Shown piece after piece: positions 55,742 through 63,971 of a stretch of 64,000 nucleotides of DNA. The notes below the pieces were generated by a model, which was not told where the DNA came from, did not search any database, and saw only the letters and a list, made by a program, of their open reading frames with translations. The DNA is from Nocardia albiluteola (GTDB lineage Bacteria > Actinomycetota > Actinomycetes > Mycobacteriales > Mycobacteriaceae), in the NCBI RefSeq assembly GCF_018860155.1, contig NZ_JAHKNI010000027.1, positions 19,785 through 83,784 of the forward strand, in the 5' to 3' direction. Made by a program: the position numbers and the translations under genes. The number at the start of each line of letters is the position of its first letter. The first letter of the stretch is position 1.

Positions 55742-56962
55742 TCATCGTCCGCCCCGCACTGCGTTGCGTAGTGCGCCCGCGAGATCACCGCGCTCGCCGA
55801 TCTCCACCGCATCCAGTTCGAGCCAATCGGCCAGCTCGCGCAACGACCGTGCGAGTTCGGCCGCGACGTACGCGCTGTCCCAGCCGGGCTCGGCGAACGC
55901 ACCCGGAACCAGCAACCGCCCCGCGGGCCGCTCGGCGCGCAGATCCACCCGCGCCACCAGTTCGCCGTCGAGCAGGAAGGCGAACACGTAATAGCCGTGC
56001 ACCCGTTTGTGTTCGGGGGTGTAGATCTCGATGCGGTAGTGGAAGTCGAAGATCCGCTCGGTGCGCGACCGGAAGAAGATCAGCGGATCGAACGGGCACA
56101 GCAGCGCGGCACCGGTGATCCGCCGCGGGGTGCGCGCCCCGGCGCTCAGATATGCGGGCCTGTCCCAGCCGTCGACCTGCACCGGCTCGAGCTCGCCCGC
56201 GTCGAGCAGGTCGGCGATCGCGGGCTCGGTCTGCCGGCGGTGCAGGCGGTAGTAGTCGCGCAGATCCGGTTCGGTGGCGATGCCCAGGGCGGTGGCCGAC
56301 CGGCGGACCAGCTCGCGCACGGCGTCGGGCTCGGAGACCTGGCGCGCGAGCACCTGCGGGGGCAGCACCCGCTCGGTCAGGTCGTAGTGCCGCTGGAAGC
56401 CGACCCGCCTGTCCACCGACAACTCGCCGATGGCGAACAGCTGCTCGCATATCACCTTGGTGTCGCTGTAGTTCCAGCCCCAATGATCCTTGTTGCGCGG
56501 GCGGTCCAGCTCGAGATGCCGCTCGACCTGCGCGGCGGTGCAGGGGCCGAATTCGCCGATCACCTCGAGCACATCCTTGGGCAGTGCGGGATTCCGCTCG
56601 AGCACCGCCCGGGCACCGCCCCAGCGGCCGTTGCGGTACTGCGCCATCCGCCAGCGAAACAGCGGCCAGTCCTCGACCGGAACGACCGCGGCCTCGTGCG
56701 CCCAATACTCCACCAGACGGCGCGGGCGGCGGGCGCTGTGACTCCATGCCGCCTCGTCGAGCAGCTCGCGATCATAGGCGCCGATCCGGCTGAACACCGG
56801 CGCGTAGTGCGCCCGCACCACGGCCGACACCGAATCCAGTTGTAGCAGCTGCGTTTTCTCCCACACCCGCCCGATTGCGCGACGGGTGGGCGCCGCCCCC
56901 GAACGCGGGGCCCCGAACCCCTGCGCGGCGAGGGCCGTCCGGCGGGCCGCGGCTGCTGTCAT
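55742..56962 (-). CDS. Winged-helix YcaQ/AlkX-like protein (possible DNA glycosylase)
   Basis: 406 residues. LLQLDSVSAVVRAHYAPVFS near residue 40, WSHSARRPRRLVEYWAHEAA, the HWGWNYSDTKVICEQLFAIG winged-helix region, and LLCPFDPLIFFRSRTERIFD with YYVFAFLLDGELVARVDL belong to the HTH_42/YcaQ family. Family members are DNA glycosylases that excise alkylated bases or unhook interstrand crosslinks, with a QxQ-type motif: here it reads LLQLDSV, so the usual Gln-x-Gln is replaced by Gln-x-Asp. ATG 56962 is used; GTG 56971 is possible. Confidence 0.75.
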   Translation of the reverse strand: MTAAAARRTALAAQGFGAPRSGAAPTRRAIGRVWEKTQLLQLDSVSAVVRAHYAPVFSRIGAYDRELLDEAAWSHSARRPRRLVEYWAHEAAVVPVEDWPLFRWRMAQYRNGRWGGARAVLERNPALPKDVLEVIGEFGPCTAAQVERHLELDRPRNKDHWGWNYSDTKVICEQLFAIGELSVDRRVGFQRHYDLTERVLPPQVLARQVSEPDAVRELVRRSATALGIATEPDLRDYYRLHRRQTEPAIADLLDAGELEPVQVDGWDRPAYLSAGARTPRRITGAALLCPFDPLIFFRSRTERIFDFHYRIEIYTPEHKRVHGYYVFAFLLDGELVARVDLRAERPAGRLLVPGAFAEPGWDSAYVAAELARSLRELADWLELDAVEIGERGDLAGALRNAVRGGR

Positions 56963-57052
56963 GGTGCGCACGACAGCACCCTGCCATGTGGTACCGACAA
57001 GTTCGCCGGGTCCTGGTTCACCGCCGTCGGATCTGATACGTTGAACGCCATC

Positions 57053-57070
57053 CGATACATTCGTGTATCG
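57053..57070. promoter_or_regulatory. Perfect inverted repeat CGATACA/TGTATCG
   Basis: CGATACA-TTCG-TGTATCG, 7-bp perfect arms, 44 bases before the flavin dehydrogenase start. It looks like a TetR-type operator; no regulator gene is adjacent. Confidence 0.5.
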
Positions 57071-57113
57071 AAATTCGGACAGCGTCAGCGCCCACCGTCG
57101 CGAAGGAGTTCTC

Positions 57114-58784
57114 ATGGCACCGTCACAGCAGCCGGATGCGATCGTCGTCGGAGCGGGACTGGCGGGACTGGTCGCCACCTACGAGCTCACCCGCGCCGGT
57201 CACCGGGTGCTGGTCCTGGACCAGGAGAATCGCAACAACCTCGGCGGGCAGGCCTTCTGGTCGCTGGGCGGATTGTTCTTCGTCGACAGTCCCGAGCAGC
57301 GCCGCATGGGCATCAAGGACTCCTTCGAGCTGGCCTGGCAGGACTGGCAGGGCTCGGCCGGATTCGATCGCGAGGACCAGGACCTGTGGGGCCGTCGGTG
57401 GGCGCGCGCCTACGTGGAGTTCGCCGCCACCCAGAAGCGGCAGTACCTCCACGATCTCGGCCTCCGGGTGACGCCGCTGGTCGGCTGGGCCGAGCGCGGC
57501 GGTTCGGCCGCCGACGGGCACGGCAATTCGGTCCCCCGCTTCCACCTCACCTGGGGCACCGGACCGGAGGTCGTGCGCGTGTTTCTCGAGCCCGTGCTCG
57601 CGGCGGAGCAGCGCGGCCTGGTCGAATTCGCCTTCCGGCACCGGGTCGACGAGCTGATCGTGCAGGACGGTGCGGTGGTCGGCGCCCGGGGCAGCGTGCT
57701 CGAGCCCACCGATCTCGACCGCGGCAAGGCGTCGTCGCGAGAAGTGGTTGGCGACTTCGAATTCCGCGCTCCGGCGGTGTTGGTCTCCTCCGGGGGCATC
57801 GGTCACAACCACGAGCTGATCCGCAAGAACTGGCCGACCGAGCGCATGGGTCCGTGCCCGCAGACGATGATCTCGGGCGTCCCGGCCCACGTGGACGGGC
57901 GCATGCTCGGGATCACCGAGTCCGCGGGCGGGCGCATCGTGAACCGGGATCGCATGTGGCACTACACCGAAGGCCTGCACAACTGGGATCCGATCTGGCC
58001 CGACCATGCCATCCGGATCATTCCCGGCCCGTCCTCGATGTGGTTCGACGCGAACGGAAAGCGGCTGGCCGCACCGAATTTCCCCGGATTCGACACCAAC
58101 GCCTCGATGCGGGCGATCCTGGCCACCGGCTACGACTACTCGTGGTTCGTGCTGAATCAGACGATCGTCGAGAAGGAGTTCATGCTCTCGGGCTCCGAGC
58201 AGAACCCCGACATCACCGGCAAGGACCTGAAGTTCACGCTGCGGAGCCGGGTCGCCAAGGGCCCGTCGGGCCCGGTCGGCGCCTTCCTGAAGCACGGCGT
58301 GGACTTCGTGACCGCGAGCACCCTGCCGGAGCTGATCGCGGGCATGAACAAGCTCTCCCGCGGCCCCGAGCTCGACCTCGCCGAGATCGAGCGCCAGATC
58401 GTCGCGCGCGACCGCGAGGTGGCCAACAAGTTCAGCAAGGACGCGCAGCTGATGGCCATCGGCAACGCCCGGCGCGCCCTCGGCGACAAGATCGCACGCG
58501 TGGCCTCCCCGCACCGCATCCTCGACCCCGCACACGGCCCGCTCATCGGCGTCCGGCTCAACATCCTCACCCGAAAGACCCTGGGCGGCATCCAGACCAA
58601 CCTGGACTCGCAGGTGATCGGCCCGGAGGGCGAGCCGATCACCGGGCTCTACGCGGCCGGTGAGGTGGCCGGATTCGGCGGCGGCGGCGTGCACGGCTAC
58701 AACGCGCTCGAGGGGACCTTCCTCGGCGGCTGCATCTTCTCCGGGCGGGCGGCCGGACGCGCCCTGGCGCGGTCCGCGCGGTAA
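57114..58784 (+). CDS. FAD-binding dehydrogenase (fumarate reductase/KstD-like flavoprotein)
   Basis: 556 residues. AIVVGAGLAGLVATYELTRA is the FAD Rossmann motif at 10-29; GGQAFWSLGGLFFVDSP, RFHLTWGTGPEVVR, VLVSSGGIGHNHELI, and the C-terminal GLYAAGEVAGFGGGGVHGYN are typical of the FAD_binding_2 group that includes 3-ketosteroid dehydrogenases and fumarate reductases. No haem-binding CxxCH is present, so it is not a flavocytochrome c. ATG 57114 has GGAG upstream. Substrate unknown. Confidence 0.8.
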   Translation: MAPSQQPDAIVVGAGLAGLVATYELTRAGHRVLVLDQENRNNLGGQAFWSLGGLFFVDSPEQRRMGIKDSFELAWQDWQGSAGFDREDQDLWGRRWARAYVEFAATQKRQYLHDLGLRVTPLVGWAERGGSAADGHGNSVPRFHLTWGTGPEVVRVFLEPVLAAEQRGLVEFAFRHRVDELIVQDGAVVGARGSVLEPTDLDRGKASSREVVGDFEFRAPAVLVSSGGIGHNHELIRKNWPTERMGPCPQTMISGVPAHVDGRMLGITESAGGRIVNRDRMWHYTEGLHNWDPIWPDHAIRIIPGPSSMWFDANGKRLAAPNFPGFDTNASMRAILATGYDYSWFVLNQTIVEKEFMLSGSEQNPDITGKDLKFTLRSRVAKGPSGPVGAFLKHGVDFVTASTLPELIAGMNKLSRGPELDLAEIERQIVARDREVANKFSKDAQLMAIGNARRALGDKIARVASPHRILDPAHGPLIGVRLNILTRKTLGGIQTNLDSQVIGPEGEPITGLYAAGEVAGFGGGGVHGYNALEGTFLGGCIFSGRAAGRALARSAR

Positions 58785-58795
58785 GCCCGGCGCAG

Positions 58796-58801
58796 TACCA
58801 T
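58796..58801 (+). promoter_or_regulatory. -10 element TACCAT of the first HAD gene (leaderless)
   Basis: TACCAT, six bases before ATG 58808, no ribosome binding site. Confidence 0.5.
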
Positions 58802-58807
58802 CGCCCC

Positions 58808-59512
58808 ATGATCGACCGGCCGCAGGCGCTCCTGTTCGATGTCCAAGGCACCGCAACGGATTTCCACGCCACGATTACTCGAGCATGCACGCGTATCCTG
58901 GGTGCGCGATACCCGGAGCAGGACTGGCCGGGATTCGTGAACGACTGGCGCGCAGCATATTTCGACCGCACTCGGGCGAACAATGCCTCCGACACCTGGA
59001 TCAGCGTCGCCTCGGTCTATCGCGCCGCCCTGGACGACCTGCTGGACCGGCGGCGGCTGGATCTCGATCCGGCCGCGCGGCACGAACTCGCCTCGCAGTG
59101 GAAATTCCTGGACCCCTGGCCCGATGCGGTCCCCGGCCTGACCCGGCTGCGCACCCGTTACACGCTCGCCACCCTGTCCAACGCCGATGTCGATGCGGTG
59201 GTGAGCATCACGCGACATTGCGACTTCCCGTGGCACGCCGTATTCGCCGCCGAGATGGCCGGCGCCTTCAAGCCCGATCCCCGCGCCTATCGCATGGCCG
59301 CGGGCTATCTGGGCCTGGAGCCGTCGCGAATCATGATGGTGGCCAGCCACAAGTACGACATCCGCGCCGCTGCCGAGCTCGGCTTTCGGACCGCATTCAT
59401 CGCCAGGCCACTGGAATTCGGCGATCCCGCGCTGGCCGATGCCGAGTTCAGCGACGAATTCGATATCAACGCACGGGATTTCCTGGACCTGGCCGATCAG
59501 CTCGGCTGCTGA
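58808..59512 (+). CDS. HAD family hydrolase, haloacid dehalogenase type II-like
   Basis: 234 residues. Motif I is LLFDVQGTATDF: the nucleophile Asp is kept but the second Asp of DxD is Gln, as in haloacid dehalogenases (DxYGT) rather than phosphatases. TLATLSNADVDAVVSI is motif II, AGAFKPDPRAYR motif III and MMVASHKYDIRAAAELG motif IV. It probably hydrolyses C-halogen or a related bond, but phosphatase activity is not excluded. It ends three bases from the end of the convergent HAD gene. Confidence 0.75.
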   Translation: MIDRPQALLFDVQGTATDFHATITRACTRILGARYPEQDWPGFVNDWRAAYFDRTRANNASDTWISVASVYRAALDDLLDRRRLDLDPAARHELASQWKFLDPWPDAVPGLTRLRTRYTLATLSNADVDAVVSITRHCDFPWHAVFAAEMAGAFKPDPRAYRMAAGYLGLEPSRIMMVASHKYDIRAAAELGFRTAFIARPLEFGDPALADAEFSDEFDINARDFLDLADQLGC

Positions 59513-59515
59513 GGC

Positions 59516-60199
59516 TCAGGGCAGCTCGTGGGCCGCGAGCGCATCCAACAGCCCGGTGCGACGCTCGGCCGTCGGCGCCGGGTCGACATGGGCGAACGCG
59601 CACCCCAGTACCGTTGCCGCGCCGTCGTTCTCGATGCTGTCGCCGACCATCAGGGCCCGCTCGGCCGGCACGCTCAGCCGGTCCAGGGTCCACTCGAAGA
59701 TCGGCGGATCGGGCTTGACCACGCCGAGTTCGAAGGACAGGGCGTACACATCGATGTACCGATCCCAGCCGTGCGCGACGAAGGCCGGGCGGATATCGAA
59801 GGGGATGTTGCTGACCACGGCCACCTGAATCCCGTTGCCCGACAAGGCCTCGAGCACCTTGCCGGTATCGGGATAGGGCACCCATTCCCGCGGATCCACC
59901 ATGCGCCGGTACAGCCGCCCGGCCGGGGCGGGATCCACGCCACTCTGGCGCAGCACCTCGGCGTACACCTCCCGATGCTTGGCGGGATCCAGATCGCGCC
60001 GCTCCCAGGCATCCTGGTGATGGGCATCGAAGGTCGCGGCCTGATGCACGGGCACAGTCATACGATGCAGCACCTCGGCCGATTCGGCCGCGTCGAACGG
60101 CCGCCCGTCGGCGTGGACGAGGTCCGCAGCCCAGCTCTCGTCGGCCTCGAGCCGGAACAACGTACCGGAGAAATCGAAAAGTACCGCTTGGAAGCTCAC
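59516..60199 (-). CDS. HAD family hydrolase
   Basis: 227 residues. Motif I AVLFDFSGTLFRLE again lacks the second Asp (Ser in its place). VAVVSNIPFDIRPAF, GVVKPDPPIFEW and ALMVGDSIENDGAATVLG are motifs II-IV. It has an all-helical cap. GTG 60199 has TAGGCT six bases upstream and no ribosome binding site. It is tail-to-tail with another HAD protein of different sequence, an unusual local pair. Confidence 0.75.
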   Translation of the reverse strand: MSFQAVLFDFSGTLFRLEADESWAADLVHADGRPFDAAESAEVLHRMTVPVHQAATFDAHHQDAWERRDLDPAKHREVYAEVLRQSGVDPAPAGRLYRRMVDPREWVPYPDTGKVLEALSGNGIQVAVVSNIPFDIRPAFVAHGWDRYIDVYALSFELGVVKPDPPIFEWTLDRLSVPAERALMVGDSIENDGAATVLGCAFAHVDPAPTAERRTGLLDALAAHELP

Positions 60200-60205
60200 C
60201 AGGAC

Positions 60206-60211
60206 AGCCTA
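60206..60211 (-). promoter_or_regulatory. -10 element TAGGCT of the second HAD gene (leaderless)
   Basis: TAGGCT on the minus strand, six bases before GTG 60199. Confidence 0.45.
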
Positions 60212-60284
60212 ACCGCCCGCATCCCCGGCCCCCCAAAGTCGTCCCATGACTCAGATCACCTATCAGCTTGTCTGAGGAGTTTGT

Positions 60285-60290
60285 TACCGT
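60285..60290 (+). promoter_or_regulatory. -10 element TACCGT of the ABC ATPase gene (leaderless)
   Basis: TACCGT, six bases before ATG 60297. Confidence 0.5.
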
Positions 60291-60296
60291 GGGCGC

Positions 60297-61097
60297 ATGG
60301 TCGAGTCCCCCATCCTCCAGGTCACCGCCGTGGATTTCGTCCGTGGCGGCAGCGCGATCCTGTCCGAGGTGTCGCTGACGGTCCGCCCCGGTGAGCACTG
60401 GGCGCTACTGGGCCCCAACGGCGCGGGCAAGACCACGCTGCTGAGGATGGCCGGGGCGTACGAGCACCCGACCCGCGGCGCGGTCGAGGTGCTGGGCCGG
60501 CGCCTGGGCCGGGTGGACATGCGCGAGCTGCGCACCGCGATCGGTCACGTGGATCCGCGCCACACGCTGCCGTACCCGTTGCGCGTGCACGAGGTTGTGC
60601 TCACCGGCCTGACCAACACCGCCGATCTGCAGCAGCGCTGGACCCCGACCGCCGCCCAGCTTGCCGAGGCCGACCGGCTGATCGAGCTGCTGGGCGTGGC
60701 CCATCGCCGGGCGGCGCGCTGGCCCACGTTGTCCCAGGGCGAGCGCGGCCGCGCCCTCATCGCCCGCGCGCTGATGCCCAATCCCCGGCTCCTACTGCTC
60801 GACGAGCCCGCCACAGGCCTGGACGTCGCCGGCCGCGAACAGCTCATCGACCGGATCGATCGCTTGCAGGCAGCTCATCCCGAGCTCGCCTCGGTGCTGG
60901 TCACCCATCATCTCGAGGAGCTGCCGCCGGGCACGACGCACGCCATGCTGTTGCGCGAGGGGCGCTGCGTCGCGACGGGCCCGGTCGGCGATGTGCTCAC
61001 CAGCGAGAACATCAGCGCCTGCTTCGACCACCCGATCCGACTGAGCCGGACCGACGGCCGCTGGCAGGTACGCAGCGACCGGACCGTGCACGCCTAA
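60297..61097 (+). CDS. ABC transporter ATP-binding protein (orphan)
   Basis: 266 residues. Walker A LLGPNGAGKTTLLRMAG near residue 38; signature LSQGERGRALIARAL near 149; Walker B LLLLDEPATGLD; H-loop VLVTHHLEELPPG. No permease or binding-protein gene is next to it. The overall sequence resembles ModF/iron-type ATPases that act with a separate membrane partner or in metal or molybdate handling. The mRNA looks leaderless. Confidence 0.8.
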   Translation: MVESPILQVTAVDFVRGGSAILSEVSLTVRPGEHWALLGPNGAGKTTLLRMAGAYEHPTRGAVEVLGRRLGRVDMRELRTAIGHVDPRHTLPYPLRVHEVVLTGLTNTADLQQRWTPTAAQLAEADRLIELLGVAHRRAARWPTLSQGERGRALIARALMPNPRLLLLDEPATGLDVAGREQLIDRIDRLQAAHPELASVLVTHHLEELPPGTTHAMLLREGRCVATGPVGDVLTSENISACFDHPIRLSRTDGRWQVRSDRTVHA

Positions 61098-61122
61098 CGG
61101 CCCGCACCGGGACCAGCTCCCC

Positions 61123-61141
61123 ATCTTGCCATTGACAAGAT
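61123..61141. promoter_or_regulatory. 19-bp palindrome, MarR-type operator candidate
   Basis: ATCTTGCCATTGACAAGAT: perfect 6-bp arms ATCTTG/CAAGAT and a nearly symmetric centre. It resembles TTG-containing sites of actinobacterial MarR/OhrR regulators. It directly precedes the Shine-Dalgarno of the short frame at 61156. Confidence 0.5.
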
Positions 61142-61155
61142 AGGGAGGACGTGCG

Positions 61156-61227
61156 ATGTTTGCAGGGCAACGCCAACCCTGCGCCCCTCGTCGAAGGTCC
61201 GGATCATGCCCACAGTGCCCTGGATAA
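61156..61227 (+). CDS. Possible 23-residue upstream peptide
   Basis: ATG 61156 has GGGAGGA six bases upstream, the strongest ribosome binding site in this region. The frame ends at TAA 61225-61227 inside the next gene's start, after 23 codons, with Cys at positions 9, 18 and 21 (SCPQCPG at the end). It overlaps the start of the 61206 gene by 22 bases, so it could couple or regulate its translation, like cysteine-responsive upstream ORFs. Unproven. Confidence 0.4.
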   Translation: MFAGQRQPCAPRRRSGSCPQCPG

Positions 61228-61601
61228 CCGTCAACCCGCCCACCGACTCGCAGGTTCAGGTGATGGCCTCCCGCCTGGAGGTGAAGTCACTGCACCAGGT
61301 GCCCGGATTCTTCCTGGCGTCGCTGTCCCTGCTCAAACAGGCGCGCAATTCCCCTGGCGCGCTGGGCGTTACGCTCAAGGCCGAGCTGCTGCGGCGCACC
61401 TTCTGGACCCTGTCGGCCTGGTCCGACCGGGAGGCGCTGTCCGCCTATGCGGGCTCGGAGCCGCACAAATCGACCATCGCCCGCAAGCGAAAGGTCATGC
61501 GCGAGTCCACCTTCACCTTCTGGATGGCACCGGCCACGGAGCTACCGATCGAGTGGTCCGACGCGCAACGGCGGCTGGCCGCCGAGCGCGCCGGATCCTG
61601 A
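61206..61601 (+). CDS. Antibiotic biosynthesis monooxygenase-like/DUF3291-type small protein
   Basis: 131 residues. LEVKSLHQVPGFFLASLSLL, then RRTFWTLSAWSDREALSAYA, GSEPHKSTIARKRKVM and STFTFWMAP match a dimeric alpha-beta barrel (ABM-like) fold. It could bind or degrade a small aromatic or haem-like molecule; the exact activity is unknown. ATG 61206 has AAGG eight bases upstream. It is preceded by an operator-like palindrome and a possible leader peptide. Confidence 0.65.
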   Translation: MPTVPWITVNPPTDSQVQVMASRLEVKSLHQVPGFFLASLSLLKQARNSPGALGVTLKAELLRRTFWTLSAWSDREALSAYAGSEPHKSTIARKRKVMRESTFTFWMAPATELPIEWSDAQRRLAAERAGS

Positions 61602-61614
61602 TCTCGGCCCGGAG

Positions 61615-63084
61615 CTATTTTTCGCCGTCGACGGGAATGTTGGCCACCACGGGGAATTCGCCGGTGTACCCCTCGCGCTGATGAGCGATGGCCAGCACCC
61701 GTTTCCGGACGACGAACCAGCCGATGATCAGCAGCGGAACGATGATCGCCAGGCTCGCGACGGTCCAGGTGCCGACCGGATAGTCGAAGCCCATCAGCAC
61801 CAGCACGACGAACAGGAAGATCAGCGTCGCGATGCCCGTGTAGGGCGCACCGAACATCCGGAACGCCGGGCGCTCCATCCGACCGACCCGCCACAGCCGC
61901 CACAGCTTCAGCTGGCACAGCACGATCGTCGCCCAGGAGGAGAGGATCCCGAGCGAAGCCACGTTCAGCACGATCTCGAAGGCCTGCGAGGGCACGAGGT
62001 AGTTGAGCCAGATGCCGAACAGCGCAATCACACTGGTCAGCAGAATGCCGCCGAAGGGCACGCCGCGACGGTTCATCCAGCCGGTGAAGGTGGGCGCGCT
62101 GCCGTTCATGGACATCGAGCGCAGGATGCGCCCGGTCGAATACAGACCGGCGTTCAGGCTCGAGAACGCGGCGGTCAGCACCACGAAGTTCATCACCGAA
62201 CCCGCATGCGGCACACCCAGTTTGGAGAAGAAGGTGACGAAGGGGCTCTCACCCGCCGAGTAGGCGGTGTAGGGCAGCAGCAACCCCAGCAGCACCAGCG
62301 AACCGATGTAGAACAGCCCGATACGCAGGATCACCGAATTGATCGCGCGCGGCATGATCTTCTCGGGATTCTCCGTCTCACCCGCGGCGGTACCCACCAA
62401 TTCGACCGCGGCGTAGGCGAAGACGACGCCCGAGGTCACGGTGACCAGGGGCAGCACCCCGGTCGGGAACAGGCCGTGCGCGTGACTGAGCACGCTCAAC
62501 CCCGTGCTGTGTCCCTGGATCGTGAACCGGCCGCCCAGGAAAACCGCGCCGACCAGCAGGAAGCCCACCAGCGCGACGACCTTGATCAGGGCGGCCCAGA
62601 ACTCCAGCTCGCCGAACCACTTCACCGAGACCAGGTTGACGCCCAACACCAGCACCAGCGCGATCAGCGCCAAGATCCACTGCGCGACCGGTTGGAACAC
62701 GCCCCAGTAGTGCAGATACGTGGCGATCGCGGTGGTATCCACGATGCCCGTCATCGACCAGTTCAGGAAGTACATCCACCCGGCGACGAACGCGGCCTTC
62801 TCGCCGAAGAACTCGCGGGCGTAGGACACGAACGATCCGGACGAGGGCCGGTGCAGCACCAGCTCGCCGAGCGCCCGCAGGATGAAGAAGACGAATACAC
62901 CACAGACGCCGTAGACCAGGAACAGGCCCGGTCCGGCATTGGCCAGCCGCCCGCCGGCGCCGAGAAACAGTCCCGTGCCGATCGCGCCGCCGATGGCGAT
63001 CATCTGTAGCTGACGCGGTTTGAGGCTCTTGTGGTAGCCACTGTCTTCCGCGCCGAGGAATTCCTTGTCCCGTACTCGGGTCAT
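61615..63084 (-). CDS. ansP: L-asparagine permease
   Basis: 489 residues, twelve helices, amino acid permease family. GYHKSLKPRQLQMIAIGGAI, GTGLFLGAGGRLANAGPGLF, LHRPSSGSFVSYAREFFGEK and SSLNAGLYSTGRILRSMSMN match mycobacterial AnsP1/AnsP2 as I recall them. It imports asparagine. ATG 63084 is used; TTG 63096 is possible. It is convergent with the gene ending at 61601. A close paralogue begins at the right edge of the window. Confidence 0.85.
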   Translation of the reverse strand: MTRVRDKEFLGAEDSGYHKSLKPRQLQMIAIGGAIGTGLFLGAGGRLANAGPGLFLVYGVCGVFVFFILRALGELVLHRPSSGSFVSYAREFFGEKAAFVAGWMYFLNWSMTGIVDTTAIATYLHYWGVFQPVAQWILALIALVLVLGVNLVSVKWFGELEFWAALIKVVALVGFLLVGAVFLGGRFTIQGHSTGLSVLSHAHGLFPTGVLPLVTVTSGVVFAYAAVELVGTAAGETENPEKIMPRAINSVILRIGLFYIGSLVLLGLLLPYTAYSAGESPFVTFFSKLGVPHAGSVMNFVVLTAAFSSLNAGLYSTGRILRSMSMNGSAPTFTGWMNRRGVPFGGILLTSVIALFGIWLNYLVPSQAFEIVLNVASLGILSSWATIVLCQLKLWRLWRVGRMERPAFRMFGAPYTGIATLIFLFVVLVLMGFDYPVGTWTVASLAIIVPLLIIGWFVVRKRVLAIAHQREGYTGEFPVVANIPVDGEK

Positions 63085-63234
63085 GTGACGGTTCAATCCT
63101 TCGCTGTGGTTTTGTCGAAGGCAGAGGTTACCTGGCCGATAGCGGTGGGGCGCACATCGACCTCGGATCCGGCACTTACCGCATGATCATACTGGTAGTG
63201 GCGTCAGAACTCGCTTGGACGGAAGTAGCTGACC

Positions 63235-63750
63235 CTATTGGCCGATGTTGACTGTGTACGAGTACTTCTCGCCCGCCACGGCGGACACCTGGAAGGTCAC
63301 CGGCACACTCTTGCCGCCGACCTCGTTCACCGTGCACTTGCGGGTGCTGTCGACCGCAAGCTTCTGCAGGCCCTTGCAGTCGATCGAGGCCACATCGTTC
63401 TGGGAATAGGTCCGATACGTCTGGGTGATCTTGGCCTTGGCATCGTCGATGGTCACCACCGGGGCGTCGAACGCCGCCTCCACGTCCGGAATGCCGCCCT
63501 CGATCTTGGCGACCCGCACCGTGATCGGCCACGCCGCGCCCGACCCGTCGCTCGCCGTACATTTGACGCTCGCGCCGACCGCGGTGGCGGGCGTGCCGGC
63601 ACAGGACGGGTTCGCCGGAGTCTCCGCGGCATCCTTGGTGAACAGCCGCGCGATCGCCGCCTGGGCGTCCTTGTCGGTGACCTGCGAATGCCCCGAGGAC
63701 GAGCAGCCGAGGACAACCAGAATCGGCAGCAGAAGCAGCAGACGACGCAT
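63235..63750 (-). CDS. DUF4333 lipoprotein
   Basis: 171 residues. The lipoprotein signal has the lipobox VLGC. Two DUF4333-like repeats follow, each with a cysteine pair: ETPANPSCAGTPATAVGASV with VKCTASDGSG, and VASIDCKGLQKLAVDSTRKC with TVNEVGG. These proteins are common in mycobacteria and nocardiae and probably sit in the envelope; function unknown. ATG 63750 has AAGGGAT upstream. Confidence 0.75.
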   Translation of the reverse strand: MRRLLLLLPILVVLGCSSSGHSQVTDKDAQAAIARLFTKDAAETPANPSCAGTPATAVGASVKCTASDGSGAAWPITVRVAKIEGGIPDVEAAFDAPVVTIDDAKAKITQTYRTYSQNDVASIDCKGLQKLAVDSTRKCTVNEVGGKSVPVTFQVSAVAGEKYSYTVNIGQ

Positions 63751-63971
63751 ACGCGGAATCCCTTCGAGACAGCATGGCCGCCAGTGGGCTCGCGGCCGAA
63801 TCACACAGAGCTATCACGGCATAACGGACAGTTCCACCGCACGGTCCCACAATGTGACTCAGGTCACTTGTCTTGATGGCAAGGGGGTCGCCTTGTCCGG
63901 CGCCACATTTCATGCAGAACACTACGGCGGGGTGGGTCCGTGGACCCACCCCGCCGTTGTCCGGCAAGAAC
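63751..63971. other. Gap before the DUF4333 gene
   Basis: It carries the leftward promoter region of the DUF4333 gene (AT-richer near 63800-63870) and a strong hairpin at 63924-63957. No gene is seen. Confidence 0.4.
63924..63957 (-). terminator. Terminator hairpin of the right-edge permease
   Basis: CGGCGGGGTGGGTCC and GGACCCACCCCGCCG form a perfect 15-bp stem with a minimal loop, 15 bases past the stop of the leftward gene at the window edge. Confidence 0.6.

Noticed and set aside
61151..61681. 176-residue frame overlapping the ABM-like gene
   Set aside because: GTG too close to the Shine-Dalgarno, translation Gly/Arg/Ala-rich, and it covers a gene with clear family features.
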